64,000 nt of DNA. Source: Chlorogloeopsis fritschii PCC 6912 (GTDB lineage Bacteria; Cyanobacteriota; Cyanobacteriia; Cyanobacteriales; Nostocaceae). The stretch is taken from positions 102,256-166,255 of the forward strand of contig NZ_AJLN01000061.1 of NCBI RefSeq assembly GCF_000317285.1, given 5' to 3'. The notes below the pieces were generated by a model. That model saw only the letters and a program-made list of their open reading frames with translations, searched no databases and had not been told where the DNA came from. Positions 38,701-45,746 of this stretch are shown in pieces (positions within the stretch are counted from its first letter, which is position 1; every line of letters starts with the position of its first letter). A program made the translations under genes and the position numbers.

Positions 38701-40349
38701 AACTGCGTACCTTTCTCAAAGAGAAACTACCTGAGTACATGATTCCTGCTGCCTTTGTCGTCATGAACTCCCTACCACTGACACCAAATGGCAAGGTAGA
38801 TCGCCGGGCATTACCTGCGCCAAACAAAATTAGAGCTAATTTAAAAGAAGATTTTGTTGCCCCTCGTAACTCTGTGGAACAACAATTAGCTGAAATCGTA
38901 ACTCTAATTTTAGGATTGGAACAAGTTGGAATTCATGACAACTTCTTTGACTTAGGGGGACATTCTCTGCTGACGGCTCAGATGCTTTTCCAAGTACAAA
39001 AAACATTTGAGATAGAGTTATCTCTGCAAACATTTTTCATCGCTCCCAACATTGCAGAACTAGCGAAAATTATTGAAAATCGACAAGTCGGCAATGATGA
39101 AACATCAACCATTAACTCTGTTCTCAATCTGCAAGCTGAAGCCATTTTAGATCCAACTATTCACTCTAGGGCTGCATCAATTGCATCACTCCCTCAACCA
39201 GCTAATATTTTATTAACTGGTGCAACAGGCTTTTTGGGAGCCTTCTTACTTCACGAACTGCTAGAGCAAACCCAGGCTAAAGTTTACTGCTTAATTAGGG
39301 CTGCTGATGCTCAAGAAGCTAACCAACGCATCAAAAACATACTGGAATCTTACAAACTTTGGCATCAAAATCGTAGCTCCAGAATCATTCCCGTAATTGG
39401 TGATATGTCGCTGCCACTACTGGGATTATCATCTGAACAATTTCAAACTTTGGCAGAAACAATCGATATTATTTACCACAATGGTGCATTGGTAAACTTT
39501 CTTTATCCATATTCTGCGCTGAAAAATGCAAATGTTCTCGGCACCCAAGAAGTTTTGAGATTGGCAAGTCAAACGAAGATAAAACCAGTTCATTTTGTTT
39601 CTACTATTGGCGTTTTTTCACCAACTGCTTATACCGACACACAAATCATCTCAGAAACTGTCGCCGATCGCCCGCAAGGACTTTACGGTTACACCCAAAG
39701 CAAATGGGTTGCCGAAAAATTAGCTACCCTTGCTCATGAGCGAGGAATTCCAACAGCTATTTATCGTCCGACTTGGATAGAAGGACACAGTCAAACTGGC
39801 ATTTGTAACCGCCCTGGTTTTTTACGCAGCTTAATTAAAGGTTGCATTCAACTAGGCTTGGCACCCGATTGGGATATGCCAGTAGATATTGTCCCTGTTG
39901 ACTTTATCAGCCAGGCGATCGTCCATTTATCAAAACAAACAGCTTTGAGTGAAAGAGTATTTCATATCTCTAATCCTCAGTCTATTTCGTGGAATCAACT
40001 TGTTAACTGGATGCATAATTTTGGCTATTCAATTCAACACATTCCCTTTCAAGATTGGGTTTCAAAAGTCATGTTTTTAGTTCCAAGTATGCCAGAAAAT
40101 GCTTTGTATCCCTTCTTGAGTTTCTTATCAGAAAAAGTTTCAGAACAAAAAACGGTTCCTGAACTTTACTTCCAATCTAAATCTCTACAATTTGAGAGCC
40201 ACAACACATTTAATGGGTTAGTAGATAGTAATATTACTTGCCCTCCTGTTGACGATAAACTACTGAATACTTACTTCCAGTACTTTATTGAATCTGGTTT
40301 TTTGTCAGCTCCTCAATTAAATTTTTCTGGTATTGCCATGACAAAGTAA
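32751..40349 (+). CDS. Nonribosomal peptide synthetase, A-T-C-A-MT-T-reductase
   Basis: This 2532-residue dimodular NRPS has no upstream C domain, so it starts a chain. Module 1 has A1 (about 52-545; YTSGSTGKPKG near 201) and carrier Ser598 (GGHS). Module 2 has C (about 655-1100; HHIVCDG at 787-793), A2 (from 1114; YTSGSTGKPKG near 1261), a methyltransferase inserted between A8 and A9 (about 1560-1960; EIGCGMG near 1638, NEMTRFRYDV near 1812), carrier Ser2072 and a thioester reductase (GATGFLG near 2157; Tyr2314 and Lys2318). Aligning to the GrsA pocket by hand gives DVQFIAHVVK for A1 (proline type) and DIIQLGVVWK for A2 (glycine type). Predicted product: Pro-N-methyl-Gly released as an aldehyde or alcohol, perhaps cyclised. 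The start is uncertain (ATG 32751 or 32790). No thioesterase, PPTase or exporter is adjacent. Confidence 0.93.
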   Translation: MRVAPLTLEFSKNMQNQAILSDLETAEIAIVKIAESQIDFYDENEDSKTALIHQLFEAQVLCSPSSIAIEFEGQSLSYQELNQRANQLAHYLQGLGVQADVIVGLCLERSVELIIAVLAVLKAGGAYLPLDPNYPAERLCFMLENTQASILLTQSHLCESLPLYATHRFCLDSNWQAIAQNPTTNLQSEVTADNLAYVIYTSGSTGKPKGVAMPHLPLVNLIAWQLENSTVGSAAKTLQYTPISFDVSFQEIFATLSTGGTLVLISEQMRRDPTSLLQFLNQARIERLFLPFVALRQLAEVAQIEGIFPTSLREVITAGEQLRITTAIAHLFTQLPNCSLHNHYGPSETHVVTAFTLTGSPQSWLALPPIGQAIANTQIYLLDSQLQPVPVGVAGELYIGGVSLARGYFNRPDLTAQRFIVSPFDKCDRLYKTGDLARYLGDDGNIEYLGRIDQQVKIHGYRIELGEIETVLEGHSQVQQAVVMAREDIPGEQRLVAYVVADTVASEISVTELRQFLRTQLPEYMVPSAIAILDKLPLTPSGKVDRKALPVPSYGSNQENWVAPQTLTEIALANIWSDILGLSQVGIYDHFLDLGGHSLLATQVISRIRNDMQIELPLRCLFESPTIAELAKCVETLQQKPQNSHTSIIQPVGRDANLPLAFMQEPLWFLDQLVTNHPFYNVPEAFRLNGFVNFTALEQSFQAIINRHETLRTTFKVVNGEPSQVIHPSPSFKLSVIDATTPTQASQVWELIIQEARRPFNLSEDLLLRAILFKLSETEHILFLNLHHIVCDGWSMSILLQELATLYTAFTSKQTSPLPDLKIQYADFAVWHRQWLEGEIRKSQLTYWQQQLNGLSPLLSFPADYPRPPVLTYRGARHFLSLSEPLTKKLKELSRQEGVTLFMTLLAAFQTLLFHYSGQDDIAIGSLLANRHHPDLEGMLGFFSNTIVLRTDFSDYPGFRQLLQRVREVTLGAYAHQDLPFEELVRALQPDRALNQNALVQVVFNLQNTPTSNWEVPGLTLTHLPLDNKTVKFDLFLELTETPTGLAGYFEYSTDLFAASTIARITEHFQKLLEDIVTNPDEKVDRYCLLTTAEQQQLHTWNQTQADFPDQCLHQLFEAQVAKTPNAIAIEFAGQHLTYQQLNQQANQLADYLQTLGVKPGVLVGICIERSLEMAIGLLGIMKAGAAYVPLDPAYPQERLAFMLDDSQAPVLLTQQSLMSKLPKHHARVVCIDSDWDVIAKHSQKNPNSGVKPENLVYILYTSGSTGKPKGVQIKHCSLVNILSFMAEEPGLTEQDILLAVTTISFDIAAIELYLPLIVGARIALASREVASDALQLAEYIERSRATFMQATPATWRMLLAIGWQGSSHLKILCGGEALTRTLADELLKRCSSVWNVYGPTETTVWSTIYKVESGGDSIPIGRPIANTQIYLRKQQKNHIQSFQLVPIGVAGELYIGGVGLAKGYLNRPELNQERFIPNPFDNGQQDYLYKTGDLARYLPDGNIEYLGRIDHQVKIRGFRIELGDIETALSQHPAVRETVVIARDERLVAYVVPKPEKSAENSSTTSQMEQLQQWQTIWNESYSQSSPNQNSKFDPTFNIISWNSSYTGLAIAAQQMQEWVERTVERILSLQPQRVLEIGCGMGLLLFRIAPHCSHYFGIDLSKTAIAYIEQQLKQQNLSQVKLANQAADALDELEAETFDAIVINSVIQYFPSIDYLVSVLEKAVKLVKPGGHIFIGDVRSLPLLEAFHTSVQLYQASDTLPIEELRQRIQERMDQDGELIIDPAFFTSLKQHLSEISHVQIQLKRGSYDNEMTRFRYDVILHIGTEVNRAVEPTWRDWNPDLTLSAIHKLLKDTEPECLGLARIQNARVTQDVEATKLLAKFNDFHIVGELRAKLQENTQQPGIDPEALWNLGNCLPYTIHINWSDSDTQGCYDVIFQRHSSASTTIDFFSEKTSPIKPWSVYANNPLKSKQADNLVNLVPQLRTFLKEKLPEYMIPAAFVVMNSLPLTPNGKVDRRALPAPNKIRANLKEDFVAPRNSVEQQLAEIVTLILGLEQVGIHDNFFDLGGHSLLTAQMLFQVQKTFEIELSLQTFFIAPNIAELAKIIENRQVGNDETSTINSVLNLQAEAILDPTIHSRAASIASLPQPANILLTGATGFLGAFLLHELLEQTQAKVYCLIRAADAQEANQRIKNILESYKLWHQNRSSRIIPVIGDMSLPLLGLSSEQFQTLAETIDIIYHNGALVNFLYPYSALKNANVLGTQEVLRLASQTKIKPVHFVSTIGVFSPTAYTDTQIISETVADRPQGLYGYTQSKWVAEKLATLAHERGIPTAIYRPTWIEGHSQTGICNRPGFLRSLIKGCIQLGLAPDWDMPVDIVPVDFISQAIVHLSKQTALSERVFHISNPQSISWNQLVNWMHNFGYSIQHIPFQDWVSKVMFLVPSMPENALYPFLSFLSEKVSEQKTVPELYFQSKSLQFESHNTFNGLVDSNITCPPVDDKLLNTYFQYFIESGFLSAPQLNFSGIAMTK

Positions 40350-40364
40350 TTTAGAATTCTGGGG

Positions 40365-40456
40365 ATTGGGGATTGGTGATTGGGTATTGGATATCAGGAA
40401 TGGGGTATTAAGATTTCTTTATTCCTAGTCCCTAGTCCCTAGTCCCTAGTCCCCTG
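40365..40456. repeat. Heptamer-type tandem repeats after the NRPS
   Basis: The spacer begins with GGGGATTGGGGATTGGTGAT and ends with about four tandem copies of TCCCTAG (about 40427-40455). The two halves are approximately complementary in composition and could pair as a long hairpin, so they may also end the NRPS transcript. Confidence 0.7.
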
Positions 40457-40495
40457 ATACTATGTGAAAAAAACAAGATCGAAAAAGCGATCGCT

Positions 40496-41065
40496 ATGAG
40501 CCTCACTCCAGTGAAGTGGACAATAGACGAGTATCACCGTATGATTGCGGCGGGTATTTTAAACAATCGGCGTGTAGAACTACTGAAGGGAGAAATTGTA
40601 GAAATGTCGCCGGAACGAGAAGTCCACGCCTATTTCAGTAGTGAAGCAACTGAATATTTAATGAGATTGCTAGGCAATCGGGCGATGGTTCGTGCAAGTA
40701 AGCCAATTACACTTCCTAACAATTCTGAAGCCCAACCTGATATTGCTATTGTCCAACGGTTGGGGCGCGAATACCTAGAGCACCACCCTTATCCTGAAAA
40801 TATTTTTTGGCTCATAGAATACTCCGATTCTGGTTTAGAAATTGATTTGGAAATAAAAAGTAAAATCTACGCTGAAGTTAACATTCCTGAATATTGGGTG
40901 GCTAATCTTAAGAAAAGACAGATCGTAGTATTTCGAGATCCGGAAGAAGGAGAGTACGCATCAAAATTTACACTAGCAGTCGGGATTATTTACCCATTAG
41001 CGTTTCCAGGTTTAGCTGTATCGGTAGATGCTATGGTTAGCAGTAACAATATTCCGACACCCTAG
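40496..41065 (+). CDS. Uma2 family (DUF820) PD-(D/E)xK nuclease-like protein
   Basis: The 189-residue protein has the Uma2 layout: MSPEREVHAYFSSEATEYL, AQPDIAIVQRLGREYLEHHPYP, LIEYSDSGLEIDLEIKSKIYAEVNIPEYWVANLKKRQIVVF. The putative catalytic residues are Asp in QPDIAIV, Glu in LIEYSDS and Lys in EIKSKIY. This expanded cyanobacterial family resembles restriction endonucleases, but its real function is unsettled. The gene stands alone between two repeat-rich spacers. Confidence 0.88.
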   Translation: MSLTPVKWTIDEYHRMIAAGILNNRRVELLKGEIVEMSPEREVHAYFSSEATEYLMRLLGNRAMVRASKPITLPNNSEAQPDIAIVQRLGREYLEHHPYPENIFWLIEYSDSGLEIDLEIKSKIYAEVNIPEYWVANLKKRQIVVFRDPEEGEYASKFTLAVGIIYPLAFPGLAVSVDAMVSSNNIPTP

Positions 41066-41381
41066 AAGGGTATGGCTATATAGACGAAGCCTGCGGAGGC
41101 AGGCTAGTTCAGCTGACTTTCAAAGAAAATTGGTATTAGTTAGAACTTACAAACAAGTTACGGAATAATCAAACCACTCCAGGCACAGAGAGCACGGAGA
41201 AATAAGAGTTAGAGAGGTTGTGGGTAAGTCTGTTAGCGTTTAAAAGCTGTACTAAGCCCCAAAACCGAGGATATTTGGCAACCCTCGCTTGGACGACTAT
41301 CTTTTAAGGTTAGAATAATCAGGCTTTAATAATATCTCCCAATTGGGGCCATACTGCCCCTCTAACAGATAACATTTACAT
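41066..41381. other. Spacer upstream of argS
   Basis: A short AGCCTGCGGAGGCAGGCTA hairpin follows the Uma2 gene at about 41088-41106 and may end its transcript. A second small hairpin, GGGGC/GCCCC at 41345-41360, lies 21 bases before the argS start codon. The part in between shows nothing recognisable apart from an isolated ATTGGTATTA word also seen at the end of the element near 55590. Confidence 0.4.
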
Positions 41382-43139
41382 ATGAACTCTACAAAAGAAC
41401 AACTAAAAGATAAATTACAGCAGGCTTTAGTCGCAGCTTTTGGCACTGAGTACATCGGTGTAGATCCGATATTGGTTCCTGCAAGCAATCCTAAATTTGG
41501 TGATTATCAAGCTAATGTTGCTTTAAGTTTAGCTAAACGTTTAGGACAACAACCACGAGCGATCGCCCAACAAATCGTCGATAAATTAGATATATCCGAT
41601 CTCTGCAAACCACCGGAAGTTGCTGGCCCCGGCTTTATTAATCTTAAACTGCAAACCGAATACTTGGAAGCGCAATTAAACGCTATCCAAGCCGATCCCA
41701 GACTGGGAGTTGCCAAAGCGAAAACATCGAAGCGCGAGATTGTAGATTTTTCTAGCCCCAATATCGCCAAAGAAATGCACGTCGGACATTTGCGTTCGAC
41801 GATTATTGGTGATTGTATCGCCCGAATTTTAGAATTTCAAGGTCATGATGTGCTGCGCCTAAATCACGTTGGTGATTGGGGTACGCAGTTTGGTATGTTA
41901 ATTGCCTATCTACGGGAAGTTTACCCAGAAGCTCTCACCACTGCAAATGCTTTAGATATTGGCGATTTAGTAGCTTTTTATCGTCAAGCAAAAGTACGGT
42001 TTGATGCAGACGCAGCTTTCCAAGAAGCGGCGCGTCAAGAAGTAGTGCGGTTGCAAGCAGGTGCAGAAGATACGCTCCACGCTTGGAAATTACTAGTAGA
42101 ACAATCGCGGCGAGAATTTCAGGTAATTTACGATCTGCTGGATGTTCATTTGGTAGAACGCGGCGAGTCTTTCTACAATCCTTTACTGCCACAAGTTGTA
42201 GAAGATTTAGACAAGGCTGGCTTACTTGTAGAAGACCAAGGTGCTAAGGTTGTTTTCTTGGAAGGGTTTACTAATAAAGAAGGTGAACCGTTACCCCTGA
42301 TTGTGCAAAAATCTGATGGCGGTTATAACTACGCTACTACAGACTTGGCAGCGATACGCTACCGGATAGAACAAGACCACGCCAAAAGAATAATTTATGT
42401 TACAGATGCTGGACAATCGAACCATTTTGCTGGTGTGTTGCAGGTAGCACGTCGCGCTGGTTGGATCGGCGATGATGTGGAACTTATCCATGTTCCCTTT
42501 GGTTTGGTATTGGGCGAAGACGGCAAAAAGTTTAAAACACGTTCTGGAGATACAGTACGCTTGCGGGATTTGTTAGATGAAGCGATCGCTCGTGCGCGTA
42601 CAGACTTAGAAACTAGATTGGAAGCAGAAGGGCGCGAAGAAACAGAAGAATTCAAAGCTCGTGTTGCTCAAGTAGTTGGTATCGATGCGGTTAAGTATGC
42701 AGATCTCAGCCAAAATCGGACTAGCGATTATGTCTTCAGTTATGACAGGATGCTTTCTTTGAAAGGCAACACCGCACCCTATATGCTCTATGCTTACGTG
42801 AGAACGCAAGGAATTAGCCGTGAAGGTAACATTGACTACGAGCAGTTGGGAGCAGATGCCAAAATTCTGCTAAGGGAAGATACAGAATTAACCTTGGCAA
42901 AGCATTTGTTACAACTAGATGAAGTGATTGCTGATGTAGAGCAGGATTTGATGCCTCATCGTTTATGCGAGTATTTGTACCAATTGAGCGATAAATTCAA
43001 TAAGTTCTACGAGAATTGTCCTGTGCTCAAATCTGAGGAACCTGTGCGAACATCACGTTTAGTATTGTGTAATTTAACAGCTAGAACTTTGAAGTTGGGG
43101 TTATCTTTACTGGGACTTCAGGTATTAGAGAGGATGTAA
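41382..43139 (+). CDS. argS: Arginyl-tRNA synthetase
   Basis: The 585-residue class I synthetase attaches arginine to tRNA-Arg. The N-terminal additional domain (about 1-110) is followed by the HIGH-type motif HVGHLRST (residues 133-140), the Rossmann core with [13 protein letters not shown], the nucleotide-binding region [15 protein letters not shown] in place of a canonical KMSKS, and the C-terminal DALR anticodon-binding domain ([20 protein letters not shown]). Length and motifs are those of bacterial ArgRS. It is presumably a housekeeping single-copy gene. Confidence 0.97.
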   Translation: MNSTKEQLKDKLQQALVAAFGTEYIGVDPILVPASNPKFGDYQANVALSLAKRLGQQPRAIAQQIVDKLDISDLCKPPEVAGPGFINLKLQTEYLEAQLNAIQADPRLGVAKAKTSKREIVDFSSPNIAKEMHVGHLRSTIIGDCIARILEFQGHDVLRLNHVGDWGTQFGMLIAYLREVYPEALTTANALDIGDLVAFYRQAKVRFDADAAFQEAARQEVVRLQAGAEDTLHAWKLLVEQSRREFQVIYDLLDVHLVERGESFYNPLLPQVVEDLDKAGLLVEDQGAKVVFLEGFTNKEGEPLPLIVQKSDGGYNYATTDLAAIRYRIEQDHAKRIIYVTDAGQSNHFAGVLQVARRAGWIGDDVELIHVPFGLVLGEDGKKFKTRSGDTVRLRDLLDEAIARARTDLETRLEAEGREETEEFKARVAQVVGIDAVKYADLSQNRTSDYVFSYDRMLSLKGNTAPYMLYAYVRTQGISREGNIDYEQLGADAKILLREDTELTLAKHLLQLDEVIADVEQDLMPHRLCEYLYQLSDKFNKFYENCPVLKSEEPVRTSRLVLCNLTARTLKLGLSLLGLQVLERM

Positions 43140-43267
43140 GTATCCCCATATCTCACTTGAAAATAAGGCAGTCCCGATGACACAAGTTTCATCGCCAGAC
43201 AAGCTGCAACCAGTGCCTGCGTAAAATTGTAGACGCTAGTGGTATAAAAGTTTAAAATCAGTGGTCT

Positions 43268-43357
43268 CCTTTGATGCTACCGTACATACACCTGGGATTT
43301 ACAATCCCAAACTGATACAGGTTTTACCGACTTGTGTGTACACCGTAGCCTTTGATG
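43268..43357. mobile_element. MITE with 9-bp direct flanking repeats
   Basis: The element at 43277-43348 starts with CTACCGTACATACAC and ends with GTGTGTACACCGTAG, which are imperfect inverted repeats. It is bracketed by the direct repeat CCTTTGATG at 43268-43276 and 43349-43357, as expected for a target-site duplication. It has no coding capacity and contains a second internal hairpin (TGGGATTTACAATCCCA). Confidence 0.7.
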
Positions 43358-43392
43358 AGGGGAAGTAATTGATTGGAAAGAAACCCTAAATA

Positions 43393-43794
43393 ATGCCACT
43401 ACTTACCAACATTCGCAGGCGAACCATTCTTTCTTTAGCTATTATTCTCTCCATTGGACTTTTATACAGCCACTATCGCAATTCTACTTGGTGGTTGAAC
43501 CAAGAGGTAGGAGGAATTTTTTATCAGATATTTTGGTGCTTGTTCGCCTTTCTATTTATTCCCAATCGCTCTTCAGTTTGGCAAATCCCTTTATGGGCAT
43601 TGGTAATTACTTGCTTGTTAGAGTTTATGCAATTGTGGCATCCACCATTTTTAAATTGGGTACGTTCATTTTGGTGGGGAAAAATGTTAATCGGTACTGC
43701 CTTCACTTGGGCAGATTTCCCCTATTATTTTATTGGCAGTGGGTTAGGATGGCTGTGGTTGCGACTGATAGTTCGAGGGGCAAAACTAAAATAA
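43393..43794 (+). CDS. DUF2809 family membrane protein
   Basis: The 133-residue protein is mostly hydrophobic, with about four transmembrane helices and the DUF2809 landmarks SHYRNSTWWLNQEVGGIFYQIFW, LLEFMQLWHPPFL and FTWADFPYYFIGSGLGW. The family resembles VanZ-type membrane proteins, and its function is unknown. The gene lies between two MITEs with target-site-like repeats (43268-43357 and 43877-43980). Start and reading frame are well supported by the family layout. Confidence 0.8.
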   Translation: MPLLTNIRRRTILSLAIILSIGLLYSHYRNSTWWLNQEVGGIFYQIFWCLFAFLFIPNRSSVWQIPLWALVITCLLEFMQLWHPPFLNWVRSFWWGKMLIGTAFTWADFPYYFIGSGLGWLWLRLIVRGAKLK

Positions 43795-43876
43795 TTTAGT
43801 CCTATATAAAAATGCTTTATTTCCGTTTAATTGTATATAAGAATCCTATTTGATATTTGAAAGACTCCGTACATCC

Positions 43877-43980
43877 CAAGAGTTAGGACTTACGCAAAAT
43901 CCCTCTAAAATCCTCTTGATTCCGTGTTCTCTGCGTCGTCTGCGGTTTAATTCCATAACTCGTGCGTAAGTCTCAAGAGT
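43877..43980. mobile_element. MITE with 7-bp direct flanking repeats
   Basis: The ends TAGGACTTACGCA (43884-43896) and TGCGTAAGTCT (43963-43973) are inverted repeats. The direct repeat CAAGAGT flanks the element at 43877-43883 and 43974-43980, as for a target-site duplication. The centre contains CTCTGCGTCGTCTGCGGTTTAA, a word typical of dispersed cyanobacterial repeats. Confidence 0.72.
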
Positions 43981-44060
43981 GGCAAAAGCGAAAATAGAAA
44001 TGATGCTCATGGGAATACTAAGAAGGAACCATGAATAGCAATTGGCGATCGCATTCCCTG

Positions 44061-44103
44061 TGCTACAACGCTCTTAACCCGCGCAACGCATTGGCTCCTC
44101 TGC
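44061..44103. repeat. Dispersed repeat related to 11907-11951
   Basis: The block TGCTACAACGCTCTTAACCC followed by GCGCAACGCATTGGCTCCTC is a near copy of a sequence between the two CNB kinases. No gene is present in this spacer. Confidence 0.6.
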
Positions 44104-44152
44104 CTCCTGCCTTATTTCTTGAAAGAATAATTTCGCCCCAACTAACAACTAA

Positions 44153-45589
44153 CTAAGCTGATTTCCAAGTACCGTGAAAACTGTGGGGAATCACACTAGG
44201 TAATTCCAATTTGCAAACGGGTTCTTCGTCTAATCTATCCGCGTCAAATACCCAAACTTCACTACGATGAGAATTACCATCATATACAACTGTTAAAATC
44301 CAACCTTGTTCGGAGTTTTCAGCATCTGGGGCGTGGATGGGTTCTGAAGGATAGCGATTTTCACCCAAGTCTGCTTCGGTAAGGGTTTCGGTTTCGTAGT
44401 CGTAACGAGCGATCGCTCCCAACAATTCTGTCGCTATATCCGCATCTGGTTTAAGTACGGATAAATAAGTATAACGCCAAGGTTGTCCCACTTGCGACTG
44501 CTCAACAACTGGAAACTCACACTTACGGTTGCAAACTTCCTCCATTGCGGTTACCTTGGCAGTTTCTGGATTGAGACGCACTCGCCACAGCGTCCCTTTG
44601 GCGACTGTGTGAGTCTCTCCAGTTGCGATTTCTCGAAGATACTCATTAGTTTGATCGAAGTCTGAATATCGGACTAGATCCAGCGTCACCAAGCCGTCGT
44701 TATCCACACAAGCATTGCCAAAATGCCACTGAAACCAAGGATCGGTTTCGCCGCGACTCACTAGGGATAAGGTTTCGCGATCGAAAACTAGGATTTGAGT
44801 TCCTAACTGGGGTTGCCAAGCTAGAGCCTCACTGAAAGTAATTAAACCGAGTAAAGCTGGCAGCATTTTTAAACGCATTGGTGGCATGAAAAACACCAAA
44901 TGCCGTTCAGTCAAAACAAAATCATGGATTACAGAGTATCGATCTAGCTTATAAGCCGATTTCTGTACGATTTTGCCAGTGCGATCGCTTTTATAAAGAT
45001 TCAACTGCACTTCACTGCCAATGCTGATGCCAAAGTTAAAAATTTCACCAGTATGGGGATCGCGTTTGTAATGAGCAGAGTAGGGTAATTTCTCATTCAA
45101 CCCACCTAAATCATCCAATCCCCTAGTCTCAAGATTTTGCAAATCCAGCGCAGAAGGTTCGCTAGCTTCCCACAAAGCTAACAGTTTATCGGGTAAAGCT
45201 AACACGGATGTATTGGCTGCATTTTTTACTTGCAGGTTCCAGCGCTTCCAAATCGCCCCCGGTGGATGCATCCCATAAACGCCATAAAGGAACCTATCTG
45301 CCTTTGTTTCTGCTTGATACTCCGCCGTTTGTACGTAACGATACACTGCCGTTGCTCCTGCATCAGTAAAATTCACGGCAAGTACCGCTCCATCTCCATC
45401 AAACCAGTGTCCCACACGCATACCACCCCGCTCTAACCGTGCCGGGCCATTGCGGTAAAGTTTACCCCGTAAACCTGCGGGTATTTTACCAGATAGAACT
45501 GACAGGGGACTAAGAGGAAATTCTTCGGCTGGTTTAGCGATCGCTCCTGCCCAATTGGTTTTTCTTAATCTTTCGTTAACTATCATCAT
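44153..45589 (-). CDS. Carotenoid (apocarotenoid) cleavage oxygenase
   Basis: The 478-residue protein belongs to the RPE65/CCD family of Fe(II)-dependent dioxygenases that cut carotenoids or apocarotenoids into aldehydes. The start region GKLYRNGPARLERGG and the GHWFDGDGAV block are typical, and the four iron-binding histidines are visible in SAHYKRDP, VIHDFVLTERH, WFQWHFGNA and the final HSFHGTW. Length and the short N-terminus match cyanobacterial enzymes of the Nostoc type. Substrate and cut position cannot be told from motifs. It is monocistronic on the minus strand and divergent from the phosphatase-like gene. Confidence 0.93.
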   Translation of the reverse strand: MMIVNERLRKTNWAGAIAKPAEEFPLSPLSVLSGKIPAGLRGKLYRNGPARLERGGMRVGHWFDGDGAVLAVNFTDAGATAVYRYVQTAEYQAETKADRFLYGVYGMHPPGAIWKRWNLQVKNAANTSVLALPDKLLALWEASEPSALDLQNLETRGLDDLGGLNEKLPYSAHYKRDPHTGEIFNFGISIGSEVQLNLYKSDRTGKIVQKSAYKLDRYSVIHDFVLTERHLVFFMPPMRLKMLPALLGLITFSEALAWQPQLGTQILVFDRETLSLVSRGETDPWFQWHFGNACVDNDGLVTLDLVRYSDFDQTNEYLREIATGETHTVAKGTLWRVRLNPETAKVTAMEEVCNRKCEFPVVEQSQVGQPWRYTYLSVLKPDADIATELLGAIARYDYETETLTEADLGENRYPSEPIHAPDAENSEQGWILTVVYDGNSHRSEVWVFDADRLDEEPVCKLELPSVIPHSFHGTWKSA

Positions 45590-45608
45590 AGAAAATTCTT
45601 GTGAATGT

Positions 45609-45706
45609 ATTAGGGATTGGGGACTAGGGACTAGGAAAGAAGCACCAGGAGCACCAGGAGCAATGCCCGATTCCCAATCCTCAGTACCCGATACCCAGTA
45701 CCTAAT
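45609..45706. repeat. Heptamer-type repeats between divergent genes
   Basis: The spacer contains GGGATTGGGGACTAGGGACT, then two AGCACCAGG(A/G) copies, then CCCGATTCCCAATCCTCAGT. These are short degenerate tandem words. The downstream 40 bases before the phosphatase-like gene are AT-rich and likely hold its promoter. Confidence 0.6.
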
Positions 45707-45746
45707 CTAATATTGTTATATTTTTGTAACTCTACAATCATCAGCC

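Noticed and set aside
40365..40456. CRISPR or VNTR-coded peptide in the heptamer repeats
   Set aside because: The units are 7 bp, degenerate and intergenic, as in many heterocystous cyanobacteria; no spacers or reading frame fit.
41345..41360. T-box or riboswitch before argS
   Set aside because: Only a 5-bp hairpin is visible, with no T-box sequence or antiterminator; T-boxes are not expected in cyanobacteria.
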